This document shows positions 1-8,054 of a stretch of DNA of 64,000 nt, in pieces; the stretch's first letter is position 1; each line of letters opens with the position of its first letter. The notes beneath the pieces were generated by a model. The model made no database searches, was not told the DNA's origin, and saw nothing but the letters and a program-made list of their open reading frames with translations. The stretch spans positions 3,286,001-3,350,000 of the forward strand of contig NZ_MKEQ01000001.1 of the NCBI RefSeq assembly GCF_001875655.1, written 5' to 3'. This DNA is from Enterobacter hormaechei ATCC 49162. Lineage in GTDB: Bacteria > Pseudomonadota > Gammaproteobacteria > Enterobacterales > Enterobacteriaceae. The position numbers and the translations under genes were made by a program.

Positions 1-1
1 C

Positions 2-697
2 GTACGTAAGCGCGGGAAAATCACCGATGTGGTGGAAAAATTCTCGGTAATCAAAACCCTTCAGGCGATTGAAGACGCCAACGTGGTGCTGCTGGTCATT
101 GACGCACGTGAAGGTATCTCCGATCAGGATCTCTCTCTGCTTGGCTTTATCCTCAATAGTGGGCGCTCACTGGTTATTGTCGTCAACAAGTGGGACGGCC
201 TGAGCAACGACGTGCGCGAGCAGGTGAAAGAGACGCTGGACTTCCGTCTGGGCTTTATCGACTTTGCCCGTGTGCATTTCATCTCTGCCTTGCACGGTAG
301 CGGCGTAGGTAACCTGTTCGAATCCGTTCGTGAAGCCTATGACAGCTCTACCCGCCGTCAGAGCACCGCCATGCTGACCCGCATCATGAACATGGCTGCT
401 GAAGACCACCAGCCGCCGCTGGTGCGTGGCCGTCGCGTGAAGCTGAAGTATGCCCACGCCGGGGGGTATAACCCGCCTATCGTGGTGATCCACGGTAATC
501 AGGTTAAGGATCTGCCGGACTCCTACAAGCGCTATCTGATGAACTACTTCCGTAAGTCGCTGGACGTGATGGGTACGCCTATCCGTATTCAGTTCAAGGA
601 AGGGGAAAACCCGTTTGCGAATAAACGCAACACCCTGACGCCGAACCAGATGCGTAAGCGTAAGCGTTTGATTAAGCACATTAAGAAAAGCAAATAA
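2..697 (+). CDS. der: GTPase Der (EngA), C-terminal part
   Basis: Ribosome-assembly GTPase of the double-G-domain (EngA) family that acts on the 50S subunit. The window opens inside the second G domain: the open frame continues upstream of base 2, so the first ATG/GTG is not the start. The NKWD motif (G4) and the ISAL motif (G5) of the second G domain are visible, followed by the KH-like C-terminal domain and a very basic tail ending KHIKKSK. About 231 of the usual ~490 residues are here. Identification rests on strong similarity to E. coli Der and on the der-yfgJ-xseA-guaB order. Confidence 0.97.
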   Translation, partial: VRKRGKITDVVEKFSVIKTLQAIEDANVVLLVIDAREGISDQDLSLLGFILNSGRSLVIVVNKWDGLSNDVREQVKETLDFRLGFIDFARVHFISALHGSGVGNLFESVREAYDSSTRRQSTAMLTRIMNMAAEDHQPPLVRGRRVKLKYAHAGGYNPPIVVIHGNQVKDLPDSYKRYLMNYFRKSLDVMGTPIRIQFKEGENPFANKRNTLTPNQMRKRKRLIKHIKKSK

Positions 698-732
698 TTC
701 ATCAGGCGTTAACAGAACGCCCGAAATCTTCA

Positions 733-757
733 AAGCCCGCATTCGTCGGGCTTTTTT
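733..757 (+). terminator. Rho-independent terminator of der
   Basis: A seven-pair stem AAGCCCG/CGGGCTT with a short loop, followed by a T run, lies 36 bases after the der stop codon. Confidence 0.9.
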
Positions 758-1417
758 ATTGTCAAAACATCGCAAAGGCAGACGAGCTTTTTTAAGACTA
801 TCGCATGACTATTAAATGACAAGGTCTGATAATGTCTTTTTCTGTCGTCAGCATTACTCCTTTTTTACTTTCTAACCTTGCCCTTCATCACTCTTTCAGG
901 AGTGATTCTTGATAATTCCCACGCCTTGAAAAGTTGACTTATATCAAACTATCTTTCGTTTTATTCATCACTCAAAGAATGTTACTGCATGAAATGTTTA
1001 CATTTCAATCAAAAAAGCAACCAAATTAAAACATCTTCGCGTTCATATCAAAATCCTATATCCACATAAAAAAATGCAAAAACAAGGCGCAGCTATGAGG
1101 GTTGTGGCGTGAATAAAACCATCTGAAACCTGCTACAGGTTAATGACTTATGGGTATTTAAAGACATACATAAGACTTGTGTATGATTGTATTGCTGTAA
1201 ATTAATATTATTAACCCTTCAAACTTTCTCTTAACTTGGTGACTTACGTATCACTTTCACTTGAAAAATGCCTTTCTTCGTAAAATGAAGCTTTGTGACT
1301 ATTTAAACTGTTTTGTAACACTTTTTTGCGCATGGACATGACTCTGTAAAGTCTGCATATTCCCTCACGAAACGTGTTCAGGTGTGTACAGAAATGCGAG
1401 ACGTCATGGAGATAGCA
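758..1417. other. AT-rich gene-free region
   Basis: About 660 bases with far lower GC than the flanking core genes. Every frame is broken and no convincing gene is seen. It contains several -10-like AT-rich stretches and one FNR-like palindrome at 934-947. The composition suggests horizontally acquired, possibly H-NS-bound DNA upstream of the surface-protein module; that is inference. Confidence 0.6.
934..947. promoter_or_regulatory. Candidate FNR-type site
   Basis: TTGACTTATATCAA matches the FNR consensus TTGAT-N4-ATCAA at 9 of 10 positions. It is nearly 500 bases from the next ORF and I see no good -10 at the proper distance, so its target is unclear. Confidence 0.35.
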
Positions 1418-1624
1418 ATGAAAAAGCACTCCATCTGCGAGCAGGAACGACTCATCGGCAAAGCGGGTGAAGTTCAGCGCGAGGATTGTATAAGCGCTTT
1501 ACGAATACGTCAGAAAGTTGTGCATCAGACGCAACACAGCATACAGGACATTCTGAGTGAAGCTCTCGAGCTATTCGGAGCGAAATACACCTTACCGTTG
1601 GCAACAAGAAAATTACTCAGATGA
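1418..1624 (+). CDS. Small hypothetical protein, 68 aa
   Basis: The ORF starts at an ATG seven bases after a GGAG ribosome-binding site; a longer in-frame GTG start at 1382 has no such site. The product is basic, contains two cysteines (SICEQE and EDCISAL) and appears helical. No signal peptide or membrane segment is seen and I do not recognise the family. It lies about 100 bases upstream of the adhesin gene, in the same direction, with a structured RNA segment between them. It could be a regulator or leader of that module, or simply a chance ORF. The ribosome-binding site argues that it is translated. Confidence 0.45.
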   Translation: MKKHSICEQERLIGKAGEVQREDCISALRIRQKVVHQTQHSIQDILSEALELFGAKYTLPLATRKLLR

Positions 1625-1633
1625 ATGGCTGAT

Positions 1634-1696
1634 CGGTTTCGTTAGTGATTTCTACCGGGTGGGGCGCAACCACCGGCAGCGAGCTAACCGAAGCCG
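1634..1696 (+). ncRNA. Structured 5' leader of the adhesin gene
   Basis: Long imperfect hairpin. The outer arm at 1634-1645 (CGGTTTCGTTAG) pairs with 1684-1696 (CTAACCGAAGCCG) with one bulge and one wobble. An inner arm at 1655-1662 pairs with 1670-1676 around a seven-base loop. It ends about 25 bases before the adhesin ribosome-binding site and is not followed by a T run, so it looks like a leader structure rather than a terminator. No known riboswitch class was recognised. Confidence 0.4.
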
Positions 1697-1729
1697 GTCA
1701 GTGACAGAAAATACCAGACAGGGTTAATG

Positions 1730-4369
1730 ATGAAAAAGACAATTATCGCCGGTGTAGTCGTTTCTGCACTTACTGCCAGCTCAGCGTTCGCTATCGAAGG
1801 TGGCCTGGCTTCTCAGAACGGCTTCCCGGCAGCGTTGGAAGAAATTAAAACGGCACTGAACGATCCGAATGGCGCTCAATTTGCTCGCGCTCAGGATGTA
1901 GCTATGCGCCGCCTCGGTTTGAACTTTAACGACGCTGAGGTTTTCGTTTCTGCTGTACGTAGTGGTAAAGATGTTAGCCATTTCGGTGAGCCAGCCGTTC
2001 CACCTGCGCCGACATACGTTGCGCCTGTTGCTGTCCCTCACGCAACGCCTACTGCTGTTCCGGTAGCTGTTCCACCAGCACTGGTGAAAGCACCCACTCT
2101 GCATCCACAGGCAACCCCGGCGCTGCCAGTTGCCGAGCCTGCTATTCAGAAAGTACCAGTTAAACGTCCACAGGCGACTCCGGCACTGCCACAGGCTGAG
2201 CCTTCAATCCTGACTGCGCCGACCAAACAGGCACAGGCAACCCCTGAGCTGCAACTGACTCCGGCTTTCCAGAAGGCACCGACTCTGAAACCTCAGGCAA
2301 CGCCAAAACTGGATTTGACCCCAGCAGTGCAGAAAGCACCTACTCTGCGCCCGCAGGCTACTCCGACACTGCCGCAGGCTACTCCTGAGTTCCAGAAGGT
2401 TCCGACCCTGCACCCACAGGCAGCGCCGAAATTGATTCTGACTCCAGCAGTGCAGAAAACACCTACCCTGCATCCACAGGCAAACCCAGCGCAGCCGCAG
2501 CAAACACCTGCTATCCATGTGCCAGCGGCCACCGCACCAGCGAAAACCTTTGACCATGCAAGCGACAAGTGGAAAACCATCAACCACTCGCTGAACCAGC
2601 TGATCGCCACGGGTGCTGACCGTAACGATCCAACCTTCAAGGCTATCGTTAAGGATCTGAGTGCGCAGCGCAACCAGGCACGTCAGGAAATGTTAGGTCT
2701 GGCTTCCCCTGAGCAGCTGGCAAAAGTTCCACCTGTTACCAGGGCTCCAGAGCTGCACCCGCAGCCGACCAAAGCGACTCCTGTACTGGCTGGCAAAACC
2801 CCGTCAATTCAGAAAGCACCTGTTAAACAGGCACAGGCTACGCCTGCGCTGCCGCAGGCGACCCCTGAGATCCAGAAAGTGCCGGAACTGCACCCGCAGG
2901 CAACCCCAGCAGCACCTACGTTGCGTCTGGTGAGCACCCACCACCGTGAAAAAGGCGCGATGGAACCAGTCTTTACCTCGTCTGTAACCGTACCTAACGA
3001 CACAGACGCGCAGGGCATCCAGTTGCACGCATCTGCTCCGGTTATTGCGGCTACTAAAACTGCCGTGGTTTATAAAGCTGCTGATGTAACGTCCTCTGCC
3101 AGCACGCCTTCACTGCCAGCAGTAACAGCACCAGGACAAAGCATCTATGACCTCAAGCAGGATCAGCGCCTGAATGATCATGATGCTGCGCTGGCTGACA
3201 AAGTAGCCACCAGCACCTACACCGCAGAAATGGCTAACAAAGCCGATAAATCAGCGCTGGGCGATAAGCTGGATGTTACCCGTTACGAAGGTGAGCAGAG
3301 ACAACAGGACTTTGAAATTGCCGATGCTAACCGTGATTCAACTCTTGCCCTTCAAACCGGCAAGAAAGCACTGGGCGAAACAACCGTCCTTCATAATGAA
3401 GTGGATATTCACACGAAGGCGCTGACCAGGCTGGCTATTGATAAGGCTAACCAGACTGATCTGACTAAAGAAATGACTCGCGCTACTGGCGTAGAGGCAG
3501 GTCACGAAACCCGCATCACCACGTTGGAAAACGCACCTAAGCCTCAGGACGGCAAAGACGGTACCAACGGTAAAGATGGAATTAACGGTAAAGACGGCGC
3601 AACTGGCCCAGCGGGTAAAGATGGTAAAGACGGCCTGAATGGTACCAATGGTAAAGACGGCGCAACTGGCCCAGCGGGTAGAGATGGCAAAGACGGCCTC
3701 AATGGAACCAATGGTAAAGACGGTAAGGACGTGGATCCGGCTGTCGCTAAGCAAGTTGCTACCAACACCACAGCTATCGACACCAATGATGCCCACGCTC
3801 AGACACTGGCTAAAGGTGAACTGACTATTGGCAAACTGGCTGTTCAGAACCACCAGCAGATTGCCACCAACCAGCACGCCCTGACCAGACAGGCACAGAA
3901 CTTCACTGCTCTGCAAACTGCTGTGACTCAGGCTCAGGATACCGGCACTTACGCTCACGCACGCATTGATGACGCTAACAAGCACATCGCGGCGAACCGT
4001 CAGGCACTGGCTGATACCAACAAACGTGTAGCAGACAACAGCAAAAAGCTGGCTAACCACGAAGCGCGTATCCAGGACCTGGAATCCAACAACCAGACCA
4101 ACTTCAACAAGCTGCAAAGCCAGCAGAATAAGGATCGCAAAGAGTTCCGCGCGGGTGTAGCCGGTGCTGTTGCCCTGACTCAGATCCCTCAGGTACAGGC
4201 TGACCAGTCCGGTAGCTTTGGTATGGCCGTAGGGACGTTCAACGGGGAAAACGCTATCGCCGCTGGGGTTAGCTCCCGTCTTTCCGGCGCTGTAACCGTC
4301 AAATCTGGCCTGTCCTGGGACACTCAGGGCAACGTAGGGGCGGGTGCTGGCGTGTCCGTAGGCTGGTAA
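1730..4369 (+). CDS. Trimeric autotransporter adhesin with proline-rich and collagen-like repeats
   Basis: Predicted surface adhesin of the type Vc (YadA-like) class. A signal peptide (MKKTIIAGVVVSALTASSAFA) is followed by a short N-terminal region. Next comes a proline-rich zone of about ten imperfect 20-21 residue units of the form QKAPTLHPQATPxLxxTP, at residues ~119-261 and ~337-399. Coiled-coil-like heptad stretches start around residue 470. Twenty uninterrupted Gly-X-Y triplets occupy residues ~608-667 (GKDG, GPAG, GLNG). More coiled coil follows, then a C-terminal YadA anchor (RAGVAGAVALTQIP ... GNVGAGAGVSVGW) ending in an aromatic residue. I chose the ATG at 1730 rather than 1727 because AGGG lies six bases upstream. 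GC content is lower than in neighbouring core genes. Binding target is unknown. Confidence 0.85.
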   Translation: MKKTIIAGVVVSALTASSAFAIEGGLASQNGFPAALEEIKTALNDPNGAQFARAQDVAMRRLGLNFNDAEVFVSAVRSGKDVSHFGEPAVPPAPTYVAPVAVPHATPTAVPVAVPPALVKAPTLHPQATPALPVAEPAIQKVPVKRPQATPALPQAEPSILTAPTKQAQATPELQLTPAFQKAPTLKPQATPKLDLTPAVQKAPTLRPQATPTLPQATPEFQKVPTLHPQAAPKLILTPAVQKTPTLHPQANPAQPQQTPAIHVPAATAPAKTFDHASDKWKTINHSLNQLIATGADRNDPTFKAIVKDLSAQRNQARQEMLGLASPEQLAKVPPVTRAPELHPQPTKATPVLAGKTPSIQKAPVKQAQATPALPQATPEIQKVPELHPQATPAAPTLRLVSTHHREKGAMEPVFTSSVTVPNDTDAQGIQLHASAPVIAATKTAVVYKAADVTSSASTPSLPAVTAPGQSIYDLKQDQRLNDHDAALADKVATSTYTAEMANKADKSALGDKLDVTRYEGEQRQQDFEIADANRDSTLALQTGKKALGETTVLHNEVDIHTKALTRLAIDKANQTDLTKEMTRATGVEAGHETRITTLENAPKPQDGKDGTNGKDGINGKDGATGPAGKDGKDGLNGTNGKDGATGPAGRDGKDGLNGTNGKDGKDVDPAVAKQVATNTTAIDTNDAHAQTLAKGELTIGKLAVQNHQQIATNQHALTRQAQNFTALQTAVTQAQDTGTYAHARIDDANKHIAANRQALADTNKRVADNSKKLANHEARIQDLESNNQTNFNKLQSQQNKDRKEFRAGVAGAVALTQIPQVQADQSGSFGMAVGTFNGENAIAAGVSSRLSGAVTVKSGLSWDTQGNVGAGAGVSVGW
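2086..2512 (+). repeat. Proline-rich repeat block 1 in adhesin gene
   Basis: Seven imperfect direct repeats of 60-63 bases, each encoding a unit with the core PTLxPQATP and beginning xxQKAP or xxQKVP. Codon-level divergence between copies indicates an old expansion. Confidence 0.85.
2740..2925 (+). repeat. Proline-rich repeat block 2 in adhesin gene
   Basis: Three further copies of the same ~20-residue unit (cores PELHPQ, PVKQAQATP, PELHPQATP). A ~75-residue non-repetitive helical segment separates them from block 1. Confidence 0.8.
3587..3712 (+). repeat. Tandem 63-base repeat encoding collagen-like triplets
   Basis: Two adjacent, nearly identical 63-base units (3587-3649 and 3650-3712) each encode seven Gly-X-Y triplets. 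They sit inside the 180-base collagen-like tract 3551-3730. Such a unit could change copy number by slippage or recombination. Confidence 0.85.
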
Positions 4370-4378
4370 TCATTTCGG

Positions 4379-4455
4379 CCTCTTCGGAGGTCTGCCAACG
4401 TTTCGGCGCTGCTTAAGGACATTGGGCAGCGTCGTTACCGGGGAGTCATTGCTCC
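4379..4455 (+). other. Hairpin-rich 3' untranslated region of the adhesin gene
   Basis: Three successive short hairpins follow the stop codon: CCTC-ttcg-GAGG at 4379-4390, CGCTGC/GCAGCG between 4407 and 4431, and GGAG/CTCC between 4442 and 4455. They precede the terminator at 4491. They may protect the mRNA 3' end or be remnants of a structured RNA. Confidence 0.4.
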
Positions 4456-4490
4456 ACTCTTCATCATTATTTAAGCCTTTTGCCACTTTG

Positions 4491-4526
4491 GAGGCTCCCC
4501 CCACGCGATTTCAGGGGGGCTTTTTT
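4491..4526 (+). terminator. Rho-independent terminator after adhesin gene
   Basis: Six C:G pairs (CCCCCC at 4497-4502 with GGGGGG at 4514-4519) are followed directly by C and six T residues. Confidence 0.8.
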
Positions 4527-4596
4527 ATGAACGCCTTCGGGTAGTCATAACAAAGCTGATAGCACGTAACACACTACAATCATAAGAGAGTGATGT

Positions 4597-5595
4597 ATGA
4601 AAAAAACAGTAGTGGCTTTGGCCGTTCTGGCCTTAGGGATCACATCCGCATACGCAGCGGAAATTTACAACAAAGACGGTAATAAACTGGATCTGTACGG
4701 CAAAGTGAAAGCCGCGCACAGTTGGTCTGACGGTGAAGATGGCGACGGTACTTATGCGCGTCTGGGCTTTCGTGGCGAAACGCAGATAAACGATAAACTG
4801 ACTGGCTACGGCCAGTTTGAAGGCCAGTTTGATGCTGCACAGGCTGAAGGTGCGCAAGATGGGGTTTCGACGCGTCTGGCATTTGCTGGTCTGGACTTTG
4901 ATCACAACCTATCTTTCGATTACGGTCGCAACTATGGTGTGGCTTACGATGTTGGTGCTTACACTGACGTTTTATCAGAATTCGGCGGTGACTCTTATGA
5001 AGGCACTAATTCATTCCTTACTGGTCGCGCTAGTGGCGTTGCTACACTCCGCACCGGTAATGCCTTCGGTCTAGCTGACGGCGTTCAGTTTGCTGCCCAG
5101 TACCAGGGGCAGGATGACACCAACAGCAATCCTGCCAAACAGCACGGTACCGGCTACGGCTTTTCCCTCGGTTATGATCTTGCTAACACCGGCGTGTCAG
5201 CTATAGCGGCTTACTCCACCAGTGCGATCACCGCTGACCAAAAACGCTCTGGCTGGGATGGCAAGAATGCCGAGTTTTGGGGTACAGGTCTGAAATATGA
5301 CGCTAACCGCGTGTACGTCGCCACCATTTATGGTGAGTCACACAACCTGTTGCAGGATGCTGACGAAGCTAAGCACTTCGAAGCGATAGCCGCATACGTG
5401 TTTGACGTTGGTCTGCGCCCGAACGTGGCCTATGTCCACGCGCGTGATAACGCAAACCGCGACATTGTTGAATATGTTGCGCTGGGTTCCGATTACTACT
5501 TCAACAAAAATCTGGTTGCCGATGTCGGCTACAAGATCGACCTGGCTGACGGCGGTGACAATACGCTGGTGGCCGGTCTGACTTACCAGTTCTGA
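4597..5595 (+). CDS. OmpC/NmpC-type general porin, 332 aa
   Basis: Outer-membrane trimeric porin of the gram-negative porin family. Signal peptide MKKTVVALAVLALGITSAYA, then the mature start AEIYNKDGNKLDLYGK typical of OmpC/OmpF. The constriction-loop (L3) signature SEFGGDSY is followed by TGRASGVATLR, resembling NmpC/Lc-type porins. The chain ends in the terminal phenylalanine (GLTYQF) needed for BAM recognition. At 332 residues it is shorter than the usual ~350-370, so some external loops are trimmed. It has its own terminators on both sides and lies between the adhesin and a small secreted protein, away from the usual ompC/ompF sites, which suggests acquisition with the module. Confidence 0.9.
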   Translation: MKKTVVALAVLALGITSAYAAEIYNKDGNKLDLYGKVKAAHSWSDGEDGDGTYARLGFRGETQINDKLTGYGQFEGQFDAAQAEGAQDGVSTRLAFAGLDFDHNLSFDYGRNYGVAYDVGAYTDVLSEFGGDSYEGTNSFLTGRASGVATLRTGNAFGLADGVQFAAQYQGQDDTNSNPAKQHGTGYGFSLGYDLANTGVSAIAAYSTSAITADQKRSGWDGKNAEFWGTGLKYDANRVYVATIYGESHNLLQDADEAKHFEAIAAYVFDVGLRPNVAYVHARDNANRDIVEYVALGSDYYFNKNLVADVGYKIDLADGGDNTLVAGLTYQF

Positions 5596-5612
5596 GTTTC
5601 CTTTACACCCTC

Positions 5613-5639
5613 AAGGGCGGCTTACGCGGCCCTTTTTTT
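5613..5639 (+). terminator. Terminator after porin gene
   Basis: AAGGGC/GCCCTT stem with a ten-base loop and a seven-T run. Confidence 0.85.
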
Positions 5640-5651
5640 CAGGCCAAAACT

Positions 5652-6113
5652 ATGAAGCATTACATCATCGCGGCGTTAACGGCGAGCACGCTGATTGCCT
5701 TCACCGCGGGTCCGGCTTACGCCATCAGCGCCACATACCGCACGCAGCTGGAACGTTCAGGATGCAACATGACCAATGAGTCCAAAGGGTGCGACATCCA
5801 CAAAACCAGGGCCGAGAATGAGGCCGCCGGTTTCTCCGATCGCGGCGTTACGCCGACCACCCGTGCTGACATAAAAAAGTACGATGGCGATTACGTCGCA
5901 CGCCATCCAAACGGCCAGCGCGTTGCAAACATTCATATTGGTGCCGGGACAGTGAGAATTGCCGGGAAAAGCGTAAAAGCTACCGTGTCAGGCGATATGC
6001 TCATCATCAACGGCAGCAAAACGCTTACCTACGTGATCTACCCGAACAAAGGCAGTTTCTGGGAAGATACCGACTCGGGTAACCGCGGTCCGATTGAACG
6101 AGTCTATTTCTGA
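5652..6113 (+). CDS. Small secreted protein of unknown function, 153 aa
   Basis: A clear signal peptide (residues ~1-24, ending GPAYA) precedes a hydrophilic mature chain, so the product is probably periplasmic or secreted. Two cysteines close together (ERSGCN and SKGCDI) could form a disulfide. The C-terminal half is beta-rich (RVANIHIGAGTVRIAG). I do not recognise a characterised family; it recalls small exported proteins carried by some prophages, but that is a weak impression. It starts 56 bases after the porin gene, just past the porin terminator, and has its own terminator. It is the last gene of the lower-GC surface module. Confidence 0.7.
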   Translation: MKHYIIAALTASTLIAFTAGPAYAISATYRTQLERSGCNMTNESKGCDIHKTRAENEAAGFSDRGVTPTTRADIKKYDGDYVARHPNGQRVANIHIGAGTVRIAGKSVKATVSGDMLIINGSKTLTYVIYPNKGSFWEDTDSGNRGPIERVYF

Positions 6114-6130
6114 CAGAGCCAGTCATTCAG

Positions 6131-6153
6131 AAAGCTTCCTTAGGGGAGCTTTT
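6131..6153 (+). terminator. Terminator after the small secreted protein
   Basis: AAAGCTTCC/GGGAGCTTT stem with a four-base loop and a short T run. Confidence 0.75.
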
Positions 6154-6451
6154 GCCTTTCAGGTCAACGAAAGCGGGCAAGGGGAAAGCATCCTGTTGCT
6201 TCACGCCTTTTTTGTTGGCGCATTAGTGAGATGTCAATCACTATTCGCCTTCATCCATTTTTATATCTAAGAAAGTAGACAATCGTCGAATTTTCATCTT
6301 AAAGTCCAGGGTTCGGTACTAGACAAAACTAGCGCCTGGTTATCAAATGGTTAACCAATATTTCGCCGTATGTAAAAAATCGATCGGATACGTAACCGTT
6401 CGGCGTACATACTGGTGCTTACAGGCACGACACATACCTTTCGGGAGAATT
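6154..6451. other. Gene-free region upstream of the POT transporter
   Basis: About 300 bases hold no convincing gene. This region presumably contains the transporter promoter. A GGGAG ribosome-binding site lies at its end (6443-6447). No recognised operator or riboswitch was found. Confidence 0.5.
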
Positions 6452-7996
6452 ATGCAATCCTCTGTTAATCAAAAAGAGAGCCGAACCTTCTTCGGCCACC
6501 CTTATCCGCTCGGCTCGCTGTTCTTCACCGAGATGTGGGAGCGTTTCTCATTCTACGGCATCCGTCCGTTACTGATCCTGTTTATGGCCGCCACCGTGTA
6601 CGACGGCGGGATGGGTCTGGCGCGCGAAAACGCCTCGGCGATTGTCGGTATCTTTGCCGGTACCATGTACCTGGCCGCGCTGCCGGGCGGCTGGCTGGCG
6701 GATAACTGGCTCGGCCAGCAGCGGGCCGTCTGGTACGGTTCGATTTTGATTGCGCTCGGGCACCTGTCGATCGCGCTGTCGGCCATCATGGGCGACAACC
6801 TGTTCTTCATCGGCCTGATGTTCATCGTGCTCGGCTCCGGACTGTTCAAAACCTGTATCTCGGTGATGGTCGGAACCCTGTATAAGAAGGGCGATGCGCG
6901 TCGTGACGGCGGTTTCTCGCTGTTCTATATGGGCATCAACATGGGCTCGTTCATTGCCCCCCTGATTTCCGGCTGGCTGATTAAAACCCACGGCTGGCAC
7001 TGGGGCTTTGGGATCGGCGGTATCGGGATGCTGGTCGCCCTGATCATCTTCCGCGTGTTTGCCGTTCCGGCCATGAAGCGCTACGACAGCGAAGTCGGTC
7101 TGGACTCCACCTGGAACAGTCCGGTCGTGAAACGTAACGGCGTGGGGGCCTGGCTGCTGGCACTGGCCGTGGGTGTTGCAATTATCGTTACGTTGATTGC
7201 CCAGGGTGTGATTGTGATCAATCCGGTCGCGGTTGCCAGCGTGCTGGTGTATGTGATTGCCGCCTCCGTCGCGCTCTACTTCATCTACCTGTTCATCTTC
7301 GCCGGCCTGAATCGCAAAGAGCGCGCCAGACTGCTGGTTTGCTTTATTCTGCTGGTCTCCGCCGCGTTCTTCTGGTCCGCGTTTGAGCAAAAGCCAACCT
7401 CCTTCAACCTGTTCGCGAACGACTACACTAACCGCATGATCGGTGATTTCGAGATCCCGGCGGTATGGTTCCAGTCGATTAATGCCCTGTTCATCATTCT
7501 GCTGGCACCGGTATTTAGCTGGGCATGGCCGAAGCTGGCGAGCAAAAACATTCGTCCGAGCAGCATCACCAAGTTCGTGATCGGCATTCTGTGCGCGGCG
7601 GCGGGCTTTGGCCTGATGATGCTGGCGGCACAGAACGTGCTGAGCAACGGTGGGGCAGGGGTTTCTCCGTTCTGGCTGGTGGGCAGTATCCTGATGCTGA
7701 CGCTGGGTGAGCTGTGCCTGAGCCCGATCGGTCTGGCGACCATGACCCTGCTGGCACCGGAAAGAATGCGCGGTCAGATGATGGGTCTGTGGTTCTGTGC
7801 CAGCGCGCTGGGCAACCTGGCCGCAGGTCTGATTGGCGGCCACGTGAAGGCCGACCAGCTGGATATGCTGCCGGACCTCTTTGCCCGTTGCTCGATTGCG
7901 CTGCTGATTTGTGCTGCGGTACTGATCGTCCTCATTGTTCCGGTGCGTCGCATGCTGGAAAATGCGCAGACTAAACCGGCAGCTAACGCCTCATAA
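6452..7996 (+). CDS. POT/PTR-family proton-dependent oligopeptide transporter
   Basis: Inner-membrane symporter of di/tripeptides with protons (MFS, PTR2/POT family), 514 residues with about 14 hydrophobic segments. The family's N-terminal signature is present as TEMWERFSFYGIRPLL, followed by the YLAALPGGWLADNWLG motif. The start at 6452 sits just after GGGAG, and the resulting N-terminus (MQSSVNQKESRTFFGHPYPLG) fits the family; the open frame extends upstream to 6347 without a ribosome-binding site. It does not obviously match DtpA, B, C or D of E. coli, so no symbol is given. GC-rich like the host core, unlike the upstream module. Confidence 0.88.
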   Translation: MQSSVNQKESRTFFGHPYPLGSLFFTEMWERFSFYGIRPLLILFMAATVYDGGMGLARENASAIVGIFAGTMYLAALPGGWLADNWLGQQRAVWYGSILIALGHLSIALSAIMGDNLFFIGLMFIVLGSGLFKTCISVMVGTLYKKGDARRDGGFSLFYMGINMGSFIAPLISGWLIKTHGWHWGFGIGGIGMLVALIIFRVFAVPAMKRYDSEVGLDSTWNSPVVKRNGVGAWLLALAVGVAIIVTLIAQGVIVINPVAVASVLVYVIAASVALYFIYLFIFAGLNRKERARLLVCFILLVSAAFFWSAFEQKPTSFNLFANDYTNRMIGDFEIPAVWFQSINALFIILLAPVFSWAWPKLASKNIRPSSITKFVIGILCAAAGFGLMMLAAQNVLSNGGAGVSPFWLVGSILMLTLGELCLSPIGLATMTLLAPERMRGQMMGLWFCASALGNLAAGLIGGHVKADQLDMLPDLFARCSIALLICAAVLIVLIVPVRRMLENAQTKPAANAS

Positions 7997-8004
7997 ACCT
8001 CAGT

Positions 8005-8032
8005 GTGCCGGGGCAGGCGTTACGCCCCGGCA
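8005..8032 (+). terminator. Strong hairpin between transporter and oxidoreductase genes
   Basis: GTGCCGGGGC/GCCCCGGCAC, a ten-pair perfect stem with an eight-base loop, but without a real T run. It may be a weak terminator or an mRNA-stability element in a two-gene operon. Confidence 0.55.
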
Positions 8033-8054
8033 CTGTATTTCCTGAGGTGAAAAT

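Noticed and set aside
2086..2925. CRISPR-like regular repeats
   Set aside because: The 60-63 base units are coding, degenerate and contiguous, without spacers.
1727..6153. Prophage interpretation of the adhesin-porin module
   Set aside because: No integrase, structural, lysis or replication genes; only envelope proteins with individual terminators. Phage ancestry of single genes remains possible.
8005..8032. Riboswitch before the oxidoreductase gene
   Set aside because: A single simple hairpin without a conserved aptamer-like core.
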